NCBI GenBank assembly: GCA_039178165.1
Contig: JBCDFL010000006.1
Location: forward strand, 1-42,114
Reading direction: 5' to 3'
Origin: JBCBCP01 sp039178165
Lineage (GTDB): Bacteria > Pseudomonadota > Alphaproteobacteria > Rhodobacterales > Rhodobacteraceae
Length of the DNA: 42,114 nucleotides
Below are positions 32,374 to 40,491 of the stretch, in pieces. Within the stretch, counting starts at the first letter, position 1. Each line of letters starts with the position of its first letter. A program made the position numbers and the translations under genes. Below the pieces are notes generated by a model, which had not been told where the DNA came from, searched no databases, and worked only from the letters and a program-made list of their open reading frames with translations.

Positions 32374-33192
32374 CTATTTGGTCAGCAGGTCTCGGTGGTA
32401 GCGGTTGAGCAGGAACAGCCCCGCCACCATCAGCAGTGCACCTACGGCAAAGACATACAGCTCGGACACGTAGGCGGGCTGATAGTAGGGATACATCGCG
32501 TCTCGCATCAGTCCAATCGGATGGACCAGGGGGTTCCACAAGAGCCAAGCCTGATAGGGCTCCGGTATGGCCTCGATCAGGAAGAAGATGCCCGAGATCA
32601 GGAAAAGTGGGCGGTTCATCACCGACCACGCCGTTGCCCAGATCGGAAAAGCGACGATTAAATAGGCATTCGCCGTCCCAACCCCTGCGGCCAAAACGAT
32701 CAGCATCGTCAGCGCGAGCGTCATCTTGCCGAGATCGAATACGGTCTCTTCGCTCGTGATCGTCGTCAAGAAGGACAGCACGACGGCGACGACCATCAGT
32801 TGCGTAAGCGCGTTCAGCAGCAGCCGCGCCAGCAGCGCATCGACGAACGTCACCCGAGGGTATTCCAGCAGCGCGCGGTTCGACTGCACCACCTGCCCCA
32901 TCTTCATCGCGATGTCGTTGTAGAAGAAGAAGGGCAGGATCCCGCCGGCGTAAAACAGTGCAAAATCAGCGCCAAGGGGCGGATTTCGAAACCCGACGGA
33001 GAAGATGAGCGTCATCAGCGCGATGCCGCCCGCAGGCTCCAGGATGGCCCACAGATAGCCGCCGGGCGACCTTCCATAGCTGGTCGACATTTCGCGCAAG
33101 GTCAGTGCGAACACCGCCCGCCACGAGCTGAAGGGCTGGCGCACGCGGCGCGGGCTCAGTCGCGTGGGTTGGGGTGGGTCGATGGACGACAT
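32374..33192 (-). CDS. ABC-2 type polysaccharide export permease (KpsM/Wzm-like)
   Basis: The 272-residue membrane protein has an N-terminal amphipathic start (ALTLREMSTSYGRSPGGYLWAILEP, typical of KpsM/CtrC) and about six membrane helices, ending in an LLNRYHRDLLTK tail. It should form the inner-membrane channel of an ABC exporter with the ATPase at 34553-35230. It is transcribed away from the ATPase and the KpsE-like gene. I use the ATG at 33192; a GTG at 33237 would add 15 residues, and neither start has a clear ribosome-binding site. Confidence 0.9.
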   Translation of the reverse strand: MSSIDPPQPTRLSPRRVRQPFSSWRAVFALTLREMSTSYGRSPGGYLWAILEPAGGIALMTLIFSVGFRNPPLGADFALFYAGGILPFFFYNDIAMKMGQVVQSNRALLEYPRVTFVDALLARLLLNALTQLMVVAVVLSFLTTITSEETVFDLGKMTLALTMLIVLAAGVGTANAYLIVAFPIWATAWSVMNRPLFLISGIFFLIEAIPEPYQAWLLWNPLVHPIGLMRDAMYPYYQPAYVSELYVFAVGALLMVAGLFLLNRYHRDLLTK

Positions 33193-33296
33193 GGGGCGGC
33201 TTGGGCGGAAATGTTCGATTGCTGGCAAACGCTGCACTTGTAGACTATCACGTATTTACGCAAAGGCCATTTCAAACGACCAAAAGGCTCGCCGCG
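33193..33296. promoter_or_regulatory. Divergent intergenic region of the export genes
   Basis: About 100 bases separate the divergent starts of the permease and the KpsE-like gene. The part from about 33205 to 33275 is less GC-rich than its surroundings and probably carries back-to-back promoters. I cannot assign hexamers with confidence. Confidence 0.3.
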
Positions 33297-34553
33297 ATGA
33301 CGGACACCACCTCGCAGCGCCCGCCCGGGCCAGCGCCCGCCGCGGATCGGCCCAAACCCCAAGCGGTCCCCAATCCCGCCCCAGCGCCTCGGCCCAACGT
33401 GGCGGCCGCAGACGCGCCGCGCCCGCCGGTCCGGCCCGCCCGGTCCCGTCGGCGCCATGTCTTCCTACTGTTCTCGTTCCTGCTAGTCGCCTGCGCGCCG
33501 ATCTTCGTGACCGCCTACTACATGTACACGTTCGCCGCGGACCAATACGCGTCGAGCTTTGCATTCTCCGTCCGGTCGGAAGAGCAACGCTCCGCCGTGG
33601 AGCTGCTGGGCGGGATCACCGAACTCGCCGGCTCTAGCTCGTCCGATACGGACGTTCTGCACGACTACCTGACCAGTCAGGAACTGGTGGAGAAGGTGAA
33701 TGAACGGGTCGATCTGGGCGCGATCTGGAGCAAGGTGCCCCCCGCGGACGATCCGATCTTTGCCTACGATCCCGAAGGCACGATCGAAGACTTGGTCGAG
33801 CATTGGGAGCGTAAGCTGACCATCGTCTACGACAGCGGCACCCGCATCATCGAGCTGCGGGTTCTGGCCTTCGATCCGGACGATGCGCAGCGCATCGCGC
33901 GCGTGATCCTCGAAGAGAGCACGCAGATGATTAACGAGCTGAGCGATATCGCGCGCGAGGACACGATCCGTTTCGCCCGGGAAGAGCTCGACCGCGCGCT
34001 GGAGCGACTGCGCGAGGCGCGCGCGGACGTGCAGCGGTTCCGCAACCGCACACAGATCGTCGACCCGACCATCGACACTCAGAACCAGATGGGCGTTCTG
34101 GTGAACCTGCAGCAGCAATTGGCCGAGGCGCTGATCGACCTCGACCTGCTGCGCCGCTCCACCAACGACAACGACCCGCGCGTGGCGCAAGCGAACCGGC
34201 GGGTGGAGGTGATCCGCGACCAGATCGAGGCGGAGCGGCAAAAGCTCGGCTTCGGCGCCAGCGGTCAGGAAAGCGGTACCGCAATTGCCGACCTGGTGGG
34301 CGAATACGAAAGCCTGGTGGTGGAACGCGAATTTGCGGAGACGACTTATACCAGCGCATTGGCGCAATACGACGCGGCGCTGGCCGAAGCCCGGCGGCAA
34401 AGCCGTTACCTGGCCGCGCACCGCACCCCGACCCTGGCGCAGAAGGCGCAATATCCCGAGCGGCTGCGCCTCGTGCTGCTGGTCGCGATGTTCAGCCTGA
34501 TCGCCTGGTCGATCTTCTGCCTGCTCTACTATTCGCTGCGCGACCGGGCCTGA
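33297..34553 (+). CDS. Capsule export inner-membrane protein (KpsE/CtrB-like)
   Basis: The 418-residue protein has a proline-rich cytoplasmic N-tail (about 1-50), a membrane helix (54-76), a periplasmic part with long coiled-coil helices (about 200-370) and a second membrane helix close to the C-terminus (about 391-413). This is the polysaccharide co-polymerase layout of KpsE/BexC/CtrB, which links the ABC exporter to the outer-membrane channel. FAFSVRSEEQRSAVELLGG after the first helix is characteristic. I use the ATG at 33297 with AAAGG upstream; an upstream frame would overlap the divergent permease. The stop overlaps the ATPase start (TGATG). Confidence 0.92.
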   Translation: MTDTTSQRPPGPAPAADRPKPQAVPNPAPAPRPNVAAADAPRPPVRPARSRRRHVFLLFSFLLVACAPIFVTAYYMYTFAADQYASSFAFSVRSEEQRSAVELLGGITELAGSSSSDTDVLHDYLTSQELVEKVNERVDLGAIWSKVPPADDPIFAYDPEGTIEDLVEHWERKLTIVYDSGTRIIELRVLAFDPDDAQRIARVILEESTQMINELSDIAREDTIRFAREELDRALERLREARADVQRFRNRTQIVDPTIDTQNQMGVLVNLQQQLAEALIDLDLLRRSTNDNDPRVAQANRRVEVIRDQIEAERQKLGFGASGQESGTAIADLVGEYESLVVEREFAETTYTSALAQYDAALAEARRQSRYLAAHRTPTLAQKAQYPERLRLVLLVAMFSLIAWSIFCLLYYSLRDRA

Positions 34554-35230
34554 TGATCCACCTCGACCGACTGACAAAGCGGTTTTGGACCAATGACGGT
34601 CCCCGGACGGTCGTGAACGATCTGACGCTGACCTTCCCGACCGGCGCCTCCGTCGCGCTGCTGGGCCGGAACGGCGCGGGCAAAAGCACGCTGCTGAAAC
34701 TGATCGCGGGCACCATGCGCCCTACCTCTGGGCAGGTTCTGTCGACGGGCTCGATCTCCTATCCGGTGGGGTTTGCGGGCTCGTTCCATCCCGATCTCAC
34801 CGGGTTGCAGAATGCCCGCTTCGTCGCGCGGCTGTACGGCATGGACACCGACGCACTTACGGATTTCGTGCAGGACTTCGCTGAGCTTGGCCCGCATTTC
34901 TACATGCCGATCCGCACCTATTCGTCGGGCATGCGGGCGCGCCTGTCCTTCGGCACTTCCATGGCCATCCCCTTCGACACCTATCTGGTGGACGAGGTGA
35001 CGTCCGTTGGCGACGGCGCGTTTCGCCAGAAATCCGTCGCGCTGTTCGACGCGCGCCGTGAAACCGCGGGGGCGATCGTCGTGTCCCACTCCCCCCAAAT
35101 GGTGAAGCGCATCTGCACCATGGCCGTCGTGCTGGAGCAGGGGGAGGCGACGTTTTACGACGATATAGACACCGCGCTGGCCCACCACGATCACAACATG
35201 AAAACGCCGCCCCACCAGCGCGCGGGCTAA
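34553..35230 (+). CDS. ABC polysaccharide export ATPase (KpsT/Wzt-like)
   Basis: The 225-residue ATPase has Walker A GRNGAGKS (38-45), the signature YSSGMRARLSFG (SSGM 124-127) and Walker B TYLVDE (143-148), followed by VTSVGDGAFRQK, typical of KpsT/CtrD. There is no C-terminal glycan-binding extension of the Wzt type, so the capsule-type (group 2) exporter is favoured over the O-antigen type. It is translationally coupled to the KpsE-like gene. Its permease partner is on the other strand at 32374-33192. Confidence 0.94.
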   Translation: MIHLDRLTKRFWTNDGPRTVVNDLTLTFPTGASVALLGRNGAGKSTLLKLIAGTMRPTSGQVLSTGSISYPVGFAGSFHPDLTGLQNARFVARLYGMDTDALTDFVQDFAELGPHFYMPIRTYSSGMRARLSFGTSMAIPFDTYLVDEVTSVGDGAFRQKSVALFDARRETAGAIVVSHSPQMVKRICTMAVVLEQGEATFYDDIDTALAHHDHNMKTPPHQRAG

Positions 35231-35294
35231 GCGGTTTCGGACGGTAGGCTTTGTTGATACCAGACGCCCCAACCTTACGTGCGACTCGTATTTT

Positions 35295-36623
35295 ATGATC
35301 AAGTTTCTGTCCCAGATTTTTCGCCTCTCCCTGATGCGCCGCTTTGCGCAGTCTGTCCGCGAGGACGGCATTCGGGTCGCACTGGCGAAGGTCCGGCAAT
35401 TCGTCGCGATGCGGTGGGCCGGCGGGGCGCATAGCAGTCTGACCGAACATCAGGATCTGCCCGCGCAACAAGGCCCGCAAGGCTCCTACCTGCGGGGGGT
35501 CTGGGCGCAATTGGCCCAGGCGGAGGCGTTTCACCCCAGCGCGCCGTCCCTGGGCAAAGGGCGCCGTTTCGTCGCCATCGTCGGCGATTTGAACCTGCCG
35601 CAATGCAAGAAATACCGGGTGGAGCAACTCGCTGCGTTTTGGCGCAGCCAGGGCGTCAGCTGCGATTATGCCCATTACGAGGATCTGCCGCGCGCCGTGC
35701 GCCTGATGAACCAGGCGACACATCTGGTCGAATACCGCCTGCAATCGAACGCAATGACCGAGATGCTGCGCTACGAGGCGCGGCGGCTGAAACTGCCGGT
35801 GCTGTACGACATCGACGATCCGCTGTTTTCCGTCGTCGCGTACGAGACCTACGGCAACATGATCGCGCTCGATCCCTGGCTGAAGCAGCACTTTCTGTCC
35901 GAGGCGCCCAAATATCTGACGATGATGAACGGCGCCGATATCATGACGATGTCGACGCCTGGCCTGGTGGAGCATGCGGCGCTGCACTCGCCTCGGCCGG
36001 TGTTCATGCGCCGCAACTTTGCCGACGATGCCACGCTGGAAGATGGCGCCGCGGCCATCGCGCGGCGGGTGGATGGCGACGGCCGTTTTCGGGTCTGCTT
36101 CGCCTCGGGCAGCCAGGGGCACGAGGTCGACTTTGCCGAGATCGCGGAGCCGCTGACGGAGTTCATCCTGGCCGCGGACAATCGCCGGCTGCGCCTGCTG
36201 GGCCATTTCGACACCAAGCATTTGAGCAAAGAGATGGTCGCCCGGTGTGAGGTGATGCCATTTACCGACTATGCCGGTTATCTGGACAATCTGGCGGCGG
36301 CGGATTGCGCGGTGATGCCGCTGGGCGACGACCTCTTCAACCGGTGCAAAAGCGCGGTGCGCGTGATCGACGCCCATTCGGTGGGCGTTCCCGTGATCGT
36401 CGGCCCGGTGGGCGATATGTGCGCGATGGTGGAGGACGGCAAAACCGGCCACATCGCCCACAGTGCCGCCGATTGGCGCAGCGCGCTGGACACGCTGGCC
36501 GCCGATACGCGGGCGCGCAAGGCGATGGGACGCACCGCCCGCCGCACGCTGGAAGCGGAGTGGGGCGGTCAAGCGGCGCCGCACATCATCGCCCCCGAGA
36601 TCATCCAGTGGGTGCGCGAATGA
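35295..36623 (+). CDS. Glycosyltransferase, GT4-like
   Basis: The 442-residue protein has a GT-B fold pattern: an N-terminal half with LNLPQCKKYRVEQLAAFW and YDIDDPLFSV (a motif I see in a subgroup of capsule glycosyltransferases), and a C-terminal donor domain with VCFASGSQGHE, VMPFTDYAGYL and DAHSVGVPVIVGPVGD. It is in line with the export operon, 64 bases after the ATPase gene, without a strong ribosome-binding site. Donor and acceptor are unknown. Confidence 0.85.
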   Translation: MIKFLSQIFRLSLMRRFAQSVREDGIRVALAKVRQFVAMRWAGGAHSSLTEHQDLPAQQGPQGSYLRGVWAQLAQAEAFHPSAPSLGKGRRFVAIVGDLNLPQCKKYRVEQLAAFWRSQGVSCDYAHYEDLPRAVRLMNQATHLVEYRLQSNAMTEMLRYEARRLKLPVLYDIDDPLFSVVAYETYGNMIALDPWLKQHFLSEAPKYLTMMNGADIMTMSTPGLVEHAALHSPRPVFMRRNFADDATLEDGAAAIARRVDGDGRFRVCFASGSQGHEVDFAEIAEPLTEFILAADNRRLRLLGHFDTKHLSKEMVARCEVMPFTDYAGYLDNLAAADCAVMPLGDDLFNRCKSAVRVIDAHSVGVPVIVGPVGDMCAMVEDGKTGHIAHSAADWRSALDTLAADTRARKAMGRTARRTLEAEWGGQAAPHIIAPEIIQWVRE

Positions 36624-37831
36624 CCCAGCCTCACATCCTGCTCGTGAACGTCTTTTTCGCGCCCTATACCTATGGCGGCGCCACCATCGTGGCCGAAGAG
36701 GTGGCGAAGGCGCTGATCGCCAACCACGGCTACCGCGTGACGGCGGTGTCGCTGATGGCGCGGGCCGAGTTGGCGACCTACACGATCATCAAGACCGAAA
36801 CGTCGGGCATCGTGAACTACGTCATCAACGTGCCGGGCGACCGTGGCTACAGCGACATGTACGACAACCAGATCATGACGGGCCTGCTGTCCGAGTTGAT
36901 CCGCGATCTGGCGCCCGATCTGGTCCATGCCCATTGCATCCAAGAGATCGGGACCGGCGTCTTCGACGCGGCGGCAGCGCACGACGTGCCGGTGATCCTG
37001 TCCGTCCACGACTTTTGGTGGATCTGCGAGCGGCAATTCATGATCAAACCCGACCGCACCTATTGCGGCCAGTTCCCGGTGAAGATCGAGGCCTGCGCGG
37101 GCTGCGTGAACGATCTGCCCGCAGCCAAGGCACGCTTCGACCACCTAACGGCGAGCGTCGCTGCGCCCGCGCGCATCACCTATCCCAGCGCCTTTGCAAA
37201 GGACCTGAGTGAGGCGTCCGGCTTTCCTGCCGGTACGGGGCTGGTGTGGAAAAATGGGGTGCGGCTTCCGGGCCCCGATTTCGCGGACCGGCAAGCCGCG
37301 CGGCGGGCGCGTGATCCGCGCCTGACCTTCGGCTATGTGGGCGGGCCCGCGCAGATCAAGGGCTGGCCCACGATCCGCAAGGCCTTTGCCGGGATTGGCC
37401 GGGACGACTTTCGATTTCTTGCGGTCGACGGCAGCGGCAATGGCACGTGGTGGGCCGACAATGCCTTCAAAGGTCTGCCCGGCACCTGGGCGGAGTTTCC
37501 TCGCTACACGCAAGACAACATGGACGACTTCTATGCGGAGATCGATGTGTTGATCTTTCTCAGTCAGTGGAAGGAAACCTTCGGCCTTGCCATTCGCGAG
37601 GCGCTGGCCCGCGGCATCAAAGTGATCCAGACCGATAGCGGCGGCACGACGGAGCACGGATACGCCGCGGCCGAAGACCTTATCCCCATCGGCGCGCCGC
37701 CCGAAACGCTGCGCGCGCAGCTGGACGCGCTGTTTGCCGCACATCCCGATCCGGCGCCCGTGCGCGCGGTGTCGAGCTACGCCGATCAGGCGGCCAGCTT
37801 CGACGCGCTCGCGCGCGAGGTTCTGGGGTAG
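36620..37831 (+). CDS. Glycosyltransferase family 4
   Basis: The 403-residue protein starts at the ATG that overlaps the previous stop (ATGA). It opens with ILLVNVFFAPYTYGGATIVAEE, the family 4 acceptor loop, has SVHDFWWIC followed by a Cys cluster (CGQ...ACAGC) common in this subgroup, and the donor-site EX7E motif ETFGLAIRE followed by ALARGIKVIQTDSGGTTE. It should be a retaining GT-B transferase acting on the cytoplasmic side. The sugar is unknown. Confidence 0.9.
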   Translation: MTQPHILLVNVFFAPYTYGGATIVAEEVAKALIANHGYRVTAVSLMARAELATYTIIKTETSGIVNYVINVPGDRGYSDMYDNQIMTGLLSELIRDLAPDLVHAHCIQEIGTGVFDAAAAHDVPVILSVHDFWWICERQFMIKPDRTYCGQFPVKIEACAGCVNDLPAAKARFDHLTASVAAPARITYPSAFAKDLSEASGFPAGTGLVWKNGVRLPGPDFADRQAARRARDPRLTFGYVGGPAQIKGWPTIRKAFAGIGRDDFRFLAVDGSGNGTWWADNAFKGLPGTWAEFPRYTQDNMDDFYAEIDVLIFLSQWKETFGLAIREALARGIKVIQTDSGGTTEHGYAAAEDLIPIGAPPETLRAQLDALFAAHPDPAPVRAVSSYADQAASFDALAREVLG

Positions 37832-37833
37832 GC

Positions 37834-38733
37834 GTGACCATCCATATCCTGATGGCCGTCTACAACGGCGGCGCGGCCCTGGCCGAGCAATTGGACAGCA
37901 TCGCCGCGCAGAAGGACGTGGCGTGGCACCTTTTCGCCTCCGACGATGGCTCGTCCGACAACAGCCGTGCGGTGCTGGACGCGTTCGCGGAGGGCCACCC
38001 GGTCACGCGCCTCGATGGGCCGGGGCAGGGGGGCACGGCGAATTTTCTGTCGCTGATTGCGCAAGCGCCCGAGGGGTGGGTGGCGTTTTGCGATCACGAC
38101 GATGTCTGGCTGCCGGACAAGCTGGCGCGCGCGCAGGCGGCGCTCGCAGGGATCGAGGGCCCCGCGCTTTACTGCGCGCGCACATGGATCGTCGATGCAG
38201 ACTTGCAGAACCGGCGCCTCAGCGCCGCGCGCCCGCGGCCCCCTGGGTTCGCCAACGCGCTGGTGCAGAACATAGCGTCGGGCAACACGACCGTCCTTAA
38301 CCCAGCGGGCGCCGCGCTGTTGCGCCGGCACGCTGCGGGGGCCGCGGGCGTGGAGGTGCACGATTGGTGGGCTTATCTGCTGATCACCGGTGCGGGCGGG
38401 CGGGTCGTGCACGACGACCGCCCCGCCCTCCTTTACCGTCAGCACGGCGCCAACATGATCGGCGCAAATGACACCACGCGCGCGCGCCTGCACCGCATTC
38501 GGCGCCTTCTGGCGGGGGATTTTGCGGACTGGAACCGCCGGAATATCGCGGCGCTGCACAGCGCACGCGCCGATCTGACGCCGCAGAACGCCGCGGTGCT
38601 GGACGCCTTCGCCGAGCTGCCGCGCTTGCCCGTCCACCGCCGCCTCGCCGCGCTGCGCCGGCTTGGCCTCTACCGGCAAGGCCGGATGGGGCAGGCGGCG
38701 CTCTGGCTTGCTGCGCTGCTGGGGCGGATGTAG
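37834..38733 (+). CDS. Glycosyltransferase family 2
   Basis: The 299-residue protein starts at GTG 37834, two bases after the previous stop. It has the GT-A pattern of family 2: ILMAVYNGG at the start, SDDGSSD (36-42) for nucleotide binding and FCDHDDVWLPDKL (D87-D90) for the metal. The later RQHGANMIGAN segment is common in rhamnosyltransferase-like members, so dTDP-L-rhamnose made by the rfb genes is a plausible donor. That assignment is inference. Confidence 0.88.
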   Translation: MTIHILMAVYNGGAALAEQLDSIAAQKDVAWHLFASDDGSSDNSRAVLDAFAEGHPVTRLDGPGQGGTANFLSLIAQAPEGWVAFCDHDDVWLPDKLARAQAALAGIEGPALYCARTWIVDADLQNRRLSAARPRPPGFANALVQNIASGNTTVLNPAGAALLRRHAAGAAGVEVHDWWAYLLITGAGGRVVHDDRPALLYRQHGANMIGANDTTRARLHRIRRLLAGDFADWNRRNIAALHSARADLTPQNAAVLDAFAELPRLPVHRRLAALRRLGLYRQGRMGQAALWLAALLGRM

Positions 38734-38760
38734 GGAAGCCGGACAAGGCAGGAGGCTGAC

Positions 38761-39879
38761 GTGACCAAACGTGCGCTCATCACCGGTGTGACCGGGCAGG
38801 ACGGATCCTATCTGGCGGAGCTTTTGCTGGACAAGGGCTACGAGGTGCATGGGATCAAACGGCGCGCCTCGCTGTTCAACACCGACCGCGTGGATCACAT
38901 CTTTCAGGATCCGCATGTCGAGCGCCCGCGTTTCACGCTGCATTACGGTGACCTGACCGATACCTCCAACCTGACGCGCATCCTGGCCGATGTGCGCCCG
39001 CACGAGGTCTATAACCTCGCCGCGCAAAGCCACGTCGCCGTCAGCTTCGAGTCGCCCGAATACACCGCCGATGTCGACGCCATCGGCACCCTGCGCCTGT
39101 TGGAGGCCATCCGCTTTCTGGGCTTGGGCGAGGACTGCAAGTTCTACCAGGCCTCTACGTCCGAGCTTTACGGCCTCGTCCAGGAAACGCCCCAGCGCGA
39201 GACGACGCCCTTCTACCCGCGCAGCCCTTACGCCGTGGCCAAGCTTTACGCCTATTGGATCACCGTAAACTACCGCGAGGCCTATGGCCTTTATGCCTGC
39301 AACGGCATCCTCTTTAACCACGAAAGCCCCCGGCGGGGAGAGACGTTCGTGACCCGCAAGATCACGCGCGGTTTGGCCAATATCGCCCAGGGGCTGGAGC
39401 CGTGCCTCTACATGGGCAATATCGACGCCATGCGCGATTGGGGCCATGCCAAGGACTACGTGGAGATGCAGTGGCTCATGCTCCAGCAAGAGCAGGCCCG
39501 CGACTACGTCATCGCCACGGGTGTGCAGCATTCGGTCCGCGACTTCATCACCTGGAGCGCGGCGGAACTGGGGATCGAGCTTGCTTTCGAAGGGGACGGC
39601 GTGGACGAGGTCGCCCGCGTGGCGTCCGTCACCGGCGACGACGCGCCCGCGTTGAAGGTCGGCGACGTGGTTCTGCGCATCGACCCCCGCTATTTCCGCC
39701 CCGCAGAGGTGGAGACGTTGCTGGGCGATCCGACCAAGGCCCGGGACGAGCTCGGCTGGACTCCCCGCCTCACGGCCCAGCAGATGTGCGCGGAAATGGT
39801 CCAACACGACCTCGCCGCCGCCCGCCGCCACGCCCTGCTGCGCGATCACGGGCACAATATGTCCATGTCAGTGGAGTAA
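38761..39879 (+). CDS. gmd: GDP-mannose 4,6-dehydratase
   Basis: The 372-residue enzyme converts GDP-mannose to GDP-4-keto-6-deoxy-mannose. It has the NADP motif GVTGQDGSYL (9-18), NLAAQSHVAVSFESPEYT, STSELYG with the catalytic T133 and E135, YAVAK (Y157-K161) and NHESPRRGETFVTRKITR, all characteristic of Gmd. The GTG start follows GGAGG. GDP-mannose would come from manC. No fucose synthase (fcl) or Rmd reductase gene is in the window, so the end sugar (L-fucose, D-rhamnose or other) cannot be set. Confidence 0.96.
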   Translation: MTKRALITGVTGQDGSYLAELLLDKGYEVHGIKRRASLFNTDRVDHIFQDPHVERPRFTLHYGDLTDTSNLTRILADVRPHEVYNLAAQSHVAVSFESPEYTADVDAIGTLRLLEAIRFLGLGEDCKFYQASTSELYGLVQETPQRETTPFYPRSPYAVAKLYAYWITVNYREAYGLYACNGILFNHESPRRGETFVTRKITRGLANIAQGLEPCLYMGNIDAMRDWGHAKDYVEMQWLMLQQEQARDYVIATGVQHSVRDFITWSAAELGIELAFEGDGVDEVARVASVTGDDAPALKVGDVVLRIDPRYFRPAEVETLLGDPTKARDELGWTPRLTAQQMCAEMVQHDLAAARRHALLRDHGHNMSMSVE

Positions 39880-39922
39880 GGGGTTTAGCGTCGACGGTGT
39901 GGCTCAGCCCAAGCCGACCGAC

Positions 39923-39945
39923 GGGTGGCGTGGAACACGCCGCCC
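39923..39945 (+). repeat. Hairpin downstream of gmd
   Basis: A GGCGTG/CACGCC stem with a GAA loop, extended by GGG/CCC across one mismatch, lies 44 bases after the gmd stop. No T run follows, so it may be a weak terminator or a repeat element. The rest of 39880-40067 holds no supported gene. Confidence 0.5.
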
Positions 39946-40061
39946 GGTGGGGCGCCCTCTCGCGCATCTTCGATGCGCTGCCCGGCGACGCGCGCCGCTG
40001 CGCGGCACGCTGGGTCCGCGTGTAGACACACTGCGGATGTCTCTGGGCTGAGTACGATCAC

Positions 40062-40088
40062 CCGTAGGGTGCGCATTTATTGCGCACC
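40062..40088 (+). repeat. Palindromic CCGTAGGGTG element, copy A
   Basis: The decamer CCGTAGGGTG (40062-40071) leads into a perfect 8-bp stem (GGTGCGCA/TGCGCACC, loop TTTAT, 40068-40088). The stop codon of the minus-strand mmcQ gene lies in the loop. Copy B has the same decamer and orientation. Confidence 0.7.
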
Positions 40089-40439
40089 ATCGGCGTCTGC
40101 CTCCCAAGCCTTGAGCCACCGCTTCGGCGCCGCATCGCGCCATGTCTGCCGCAACCGGGCCTCGGCCCAGCCTTCATCAATCCGCCCCGCTGCTACCAGC
40201 AGGAGCCCGTGCTTGGCATAATGATCGTGCAGCACGAACGTCTCCGGGTCCGCCGAATGCAGCGCCTCCCGCTCCGCAATCGAGCCCTTGAACACCGCCG
40301 CATCCACGTAAGGCGACCACCAGCACCACATCTTGCCATGCGCCTTCAGGTTCTCATTGCCCCAGGACACGGCCTCCGTCACCTCGGGCAACCCAAGCCC
40401 TAAAGCAAAGGCTTTCAACTCCGGCCAAGACCGGATCAT
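40077..40439 (-). CDS. MmcQ/YjbR family protein
   Basis: The 120-residue protein matches the MmcQ/YjbR family: SWPELKAFALGLGLPEVTEAVSWGNENLKAHGKMW in the N-terminal half, and HYAKHGLLLVAAGRIDEGW and RQTWRDAAPKRWLKAW in the second half. The family has a double-wing DNA-binding-like fold of unknown role. The start ATG has no recognisable ribosome-binding site: a palindromic repeat ends 12 bases upstream. The last codons and the stop lie within another copy of the repeat. Confidence 0.9.
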   Translation of the reverse strand: MIRSWPELKAFALGLGLPEVTEAVSWGNENLKAHGKMWCWWSPYVDAAVFKGSIAEREALHSADPETFVLHDHYAKHGLLLVAAGRIDEGWAEARLRQTWRDAAPKRWLKAWEADADGAQ

Positions 40440-40445
40440 CGCGCG

Positions 40446-40470
40446 CCGTAGGGTGGGGTTTCACCCCACC
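40446..40470 (+). repeat. Palindromic CCGTAGGGTG element, copy B
   Basis: The decamer CCGTAGGGTG (40446-40455) leads into a perfect 8-bp stem (GGTGGGGT/ACCCCACC, loop TTC, 40452-40470). It sits between polA and mmcQ, directly in the mmcQ leader. The stem sequence differs from copy A, but both arms changed together, as expected if pairing matters. Confidence 0.7.
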
Positions 40471-40491
40471 GCCGCCGACACGATTGGCCCA

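Noticed and set aside
36305..36619. Upstream extension of the second glycosyltransferase
   Set aside because: It lies wholly within the preceding gene; the ATG overlapping the stop gives the family's normal N-terminus.
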